From Novosphingobium sp. (GTDB lineage Bacteria > Pseudomonadota > Alphaproteobacteria > Sphingomonadales > Sphingomonadaceae), in assembly GCA_021299075.1 (NCBI GenBank), contig JAJTFU010000136.1:1-6317 (forward strand): 6,317 nt of DNA, read 5' to 3'. This document shows, piece by piece, positions 4,955-6,317 of the stretch. The position numbers were made by a program, and so were the translations under genes. Position 1 is the stretch's first letter. The number at the start of each line of letters is the position of its first letter. The notes under the pieces are model-generated. The model was not told where the DNA came from and made no database searches. It worked only from the letters and a program-made list of their open reading frames with translations.

Positions 4955-6317
4955 CTATCCCGTTACGCCCGCTGCGGCCAGCACGGCCAAGGTCAGGATA
5001 TCCGGCGCGATTGCGGTCATGGGGATGACCTGAACCGGCTTTTCCATCCCGATCAGCATCGGGCCGATCGTGGCGTTACCGGCCAGCTCGCGCAGCAGTT
5101 TAGCCGAGATGTTGGCCGATTGCAGCCCCGGCATGACCAGCACATTGGCCGGCGCGGTCAGGCGGCTGAAGGGATAGTTCTTCATGACCGTGGGGTTGAG
5201 TGCAGCATCGGGGGCGACATCGCCCTCGTACTCGAAGCCCGGGTTCTCGGCATCGAGGATCGCGACCGCAGCGCGGATGTTCTCAAGGTAACGGCCCGGC
5301 GGATTGCCGAAGGTCGAATAGGACAGAAAGGCAACGCGCGGCTCGTGTCCCAGGCGCCGCGCAACCGCAGCGGTTTCCTTAGCGATCACGGCCAGTTCCT
5401 CGGCGCTTGGCCGCTCGTTGACGGTCGTATCGGACAGGAACACGGTGGCAAAGGTCCGGGTCTTGCCAGTCACCATCGCATCGCCCACGCCCAGCTTGAG
5501 CAGCAGCGAGGCAAAGACATTGCGGTCCTGGTTGACCATGCGGCGCACGTCGCGCTCCAGGAAACCGCGCCGCTGCAGCTTGGCGTAAAGCGCCTCGACC
5601 ATTGCCGGAACATGCTCGCTGACAGCCGAATTCTCGATCTGGTAGCTGTCCGGATCTTCGACTCCCAGTTCGATCAGCTTGGCCTTGACCTGTTCGGTCC
5701 GGCCAACCAGCACCGGCTCGCCATAGCCGAAATCGCGGTACTGGATCGCCGCGCGCAACACGACTTCGTCTTCGGCCTCGGCAAAGATCACCCGCTTGGG
5801 ATTGGCCTTCACCTGCTCGTAGACCTGCGTGAGCACCGAAGTGGTCGGGTTGAGCCGGGCCTTCAGGCTGTGGCGGTAGGCATCGAAGTCCTCGATCGGC
5901 TTCTGCGCCACGCCGGTATCCATCGCCGCCTTGGCAACCGCTGAGGACACCATCTCCATCAGCCGCGGATCGAACGGTGCGGGGATGATGTAATCGGGCC
6001 CGAACTGGTACTTCTGTCCGTAAGCCGCGGCGACTTCCTCGGGCACCTGCTCGCGCGCCAGTTCGGCAATGGCCTTGGCGGCGGCGATCTTCATCTCTTC
6101 GTTGATCGTGGTCGCTCGTACATCGAGCGCGCCGCGGAAGATGAAGGGGAAGCCCAGGACGTTGTTGACCTGGTTGGGATAGTCCGACCGGCCGGTGGCG
6201 ATGATCGCGTCCGGGCGCACGGCCTTGGCATCCTCGGGACGGATTTCCGGATCGGGGCTGGCCATGGCGAAGATGATCGGCTTTGGCGCCATCCTGGCGA
6301 CATATTCGGGCTTCAGC
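4955..6317 (-). CDS. maeB: NADP-type malic enzyme with C-terminal phosphotransacetylase-like domain, MaeB type (5' truncated)
   Basis: The frame is open from the right edge of the window to the TAG at 4957-4955, giving the last 453 or so residues of a protein that is normally about 750 long; the true start is outside. Malic enzyme oxidatively decarboxylates malate to pyruvate, usually with NADP in this class. The fragment starts inside the NAD(P)-binding domain (LKPEYVARMAPKPIIFAMASPDPEI region, 6316-6218), followed by the conserved ATGRSDYPNQVNNVLGFPF and GALDVRATTINEEMKIAAAKAIAELAR segments. From about 5836 down to 4958 comes the phosphate acetyl/butyryl-transferase-like domain (QVYEQVKANPKRVIFAEAED, then GDAMVTGKTRT, SYSTFGNPPG, and the NVLVMPGLQSANISAKLL block). 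In known MaeB proteins this domain is regulatory and binds acetyl-CoA, not catalytic. The internal Met codon at 6292 is not the start, since conserved malic enzyme sequence continues upstream of it. NADP preference is inferred from the fusion architecture. Confidence 0.95.
   Translation of the reverse strand, partial: LKPEYVARMAPKPIIFAMASPDPEIRPEDAKAVRPDAIIATGRSDYPNQVNNVLGFPFIFRGALDVRATTINEEMKIAAAKAIAELAREQVPEEVAAAYGQKYQFGPDYIIPAPFDPRLMEMVSSAVAKAAMDTGVAQKPIEDFDAYRHSLKARLNPTTSVLTQVYEQVKANPKRVIFAEAEDEVVLRAAIQYRDFGYGEPVLVGRTEQVKAKLIELGVEDPDSYQIENSAVSEHVPAMVEALYAKLQRRGFLERDVRRMVNQDRNVFASLLLKLGVGDAMVTGKTRTFATVFLSDTTVNERPSAEELAVIAKETAAVARRLGHEPRVAFLSYSTFGNPPGRYLENIRAAVAILDAENPGFEYEGDVAPDAALNPTVMKNYPFSRLTAPANVLVMPGLQSANISAKLLRELAGNATIGPMLIGMEKPVQVIPMTAIAPDILTLAVLAAAGVTG

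Noticed and set aside
5120..5944. 274-codon open frame on the + strand inside the malic enzyme gene
   Set aside because: It is a shadow of the opposite-strand coding sequence (His/Arg/Gln-rich composition, no motif, no ribosome site).
1..6317. Mobile element, CRISPR array, phage island or defence system
   Set aside because: No transposase, integrase, direct-repeat array, tRNA attachment site or defence-type domain was seen; composition is uniform and the genes are ordinary chromosomal ones.

Overview
The window is a GC-rich chromosomal segment from an alphaproteobacterium, most likely a member of the Sphingomonadales. The clearest taxonomic marker is an intact gene for the cell-cycle response regulator CtrA, with the 231-residue length and near-identical DNA-binding domain known from Caulobacter. 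The small DUF4112 protein, the style of the membrane-anchored HTH regulator, and the high G/C third-position codon use agree with this. I see no insertion sequence, integrase, phage gene, CRISPR array, tRNA or rRNA. The segment looks like ordinary core genome.

Layout from left to right: (1) the 3' end of a probable extracytoplasmic solute-binding protein of a peptide-type ABC transporter (+, cut by the window edge); (2) a DUF4112 membrane protein (+); (3) a 139-base intergenic region with CtrA-like boxes, a GANTC methylation site and a long leader hairpin; (4) ctrA (+) followed by a strong intrinsic terminator; (5) a convergent gene (-) for a LuxR-type HTH protein with one membrane span and an extracytoplasmic domain; (6) divergent from it, trmB (+), the tRNA m7G46 methyltransferase; (7) a small secreted protein with two cysteines (+); (8) a 198-base intergenic region with several inverted repeats; (9) a TSUP-family (TauE/SafE) membrane transporter (+); (10) converging on it with only three bases between the stop codons, the 3' part of a MaeB-type malic enzyme with its C-terminal phosphotransacetylase-like domain (-, cut by the window edge).

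The genes do not form one pathway. They are housekeeping and regulatory genes: cell-cycle control (ctrA), tRNA modification (trmB), C4 metabolism (malic enzyme), anion export (TSUP) and envelope proteins. The most interesting material is regulatory: the ctrA control region, whose leader can be drawn in two competing RNA folds, one of which hides the Shine-Dalgarno sequence; and the one-component membrane regulator that converges on ctrA. I did not find convincing evidence of a previously undescribed multi-gene system.
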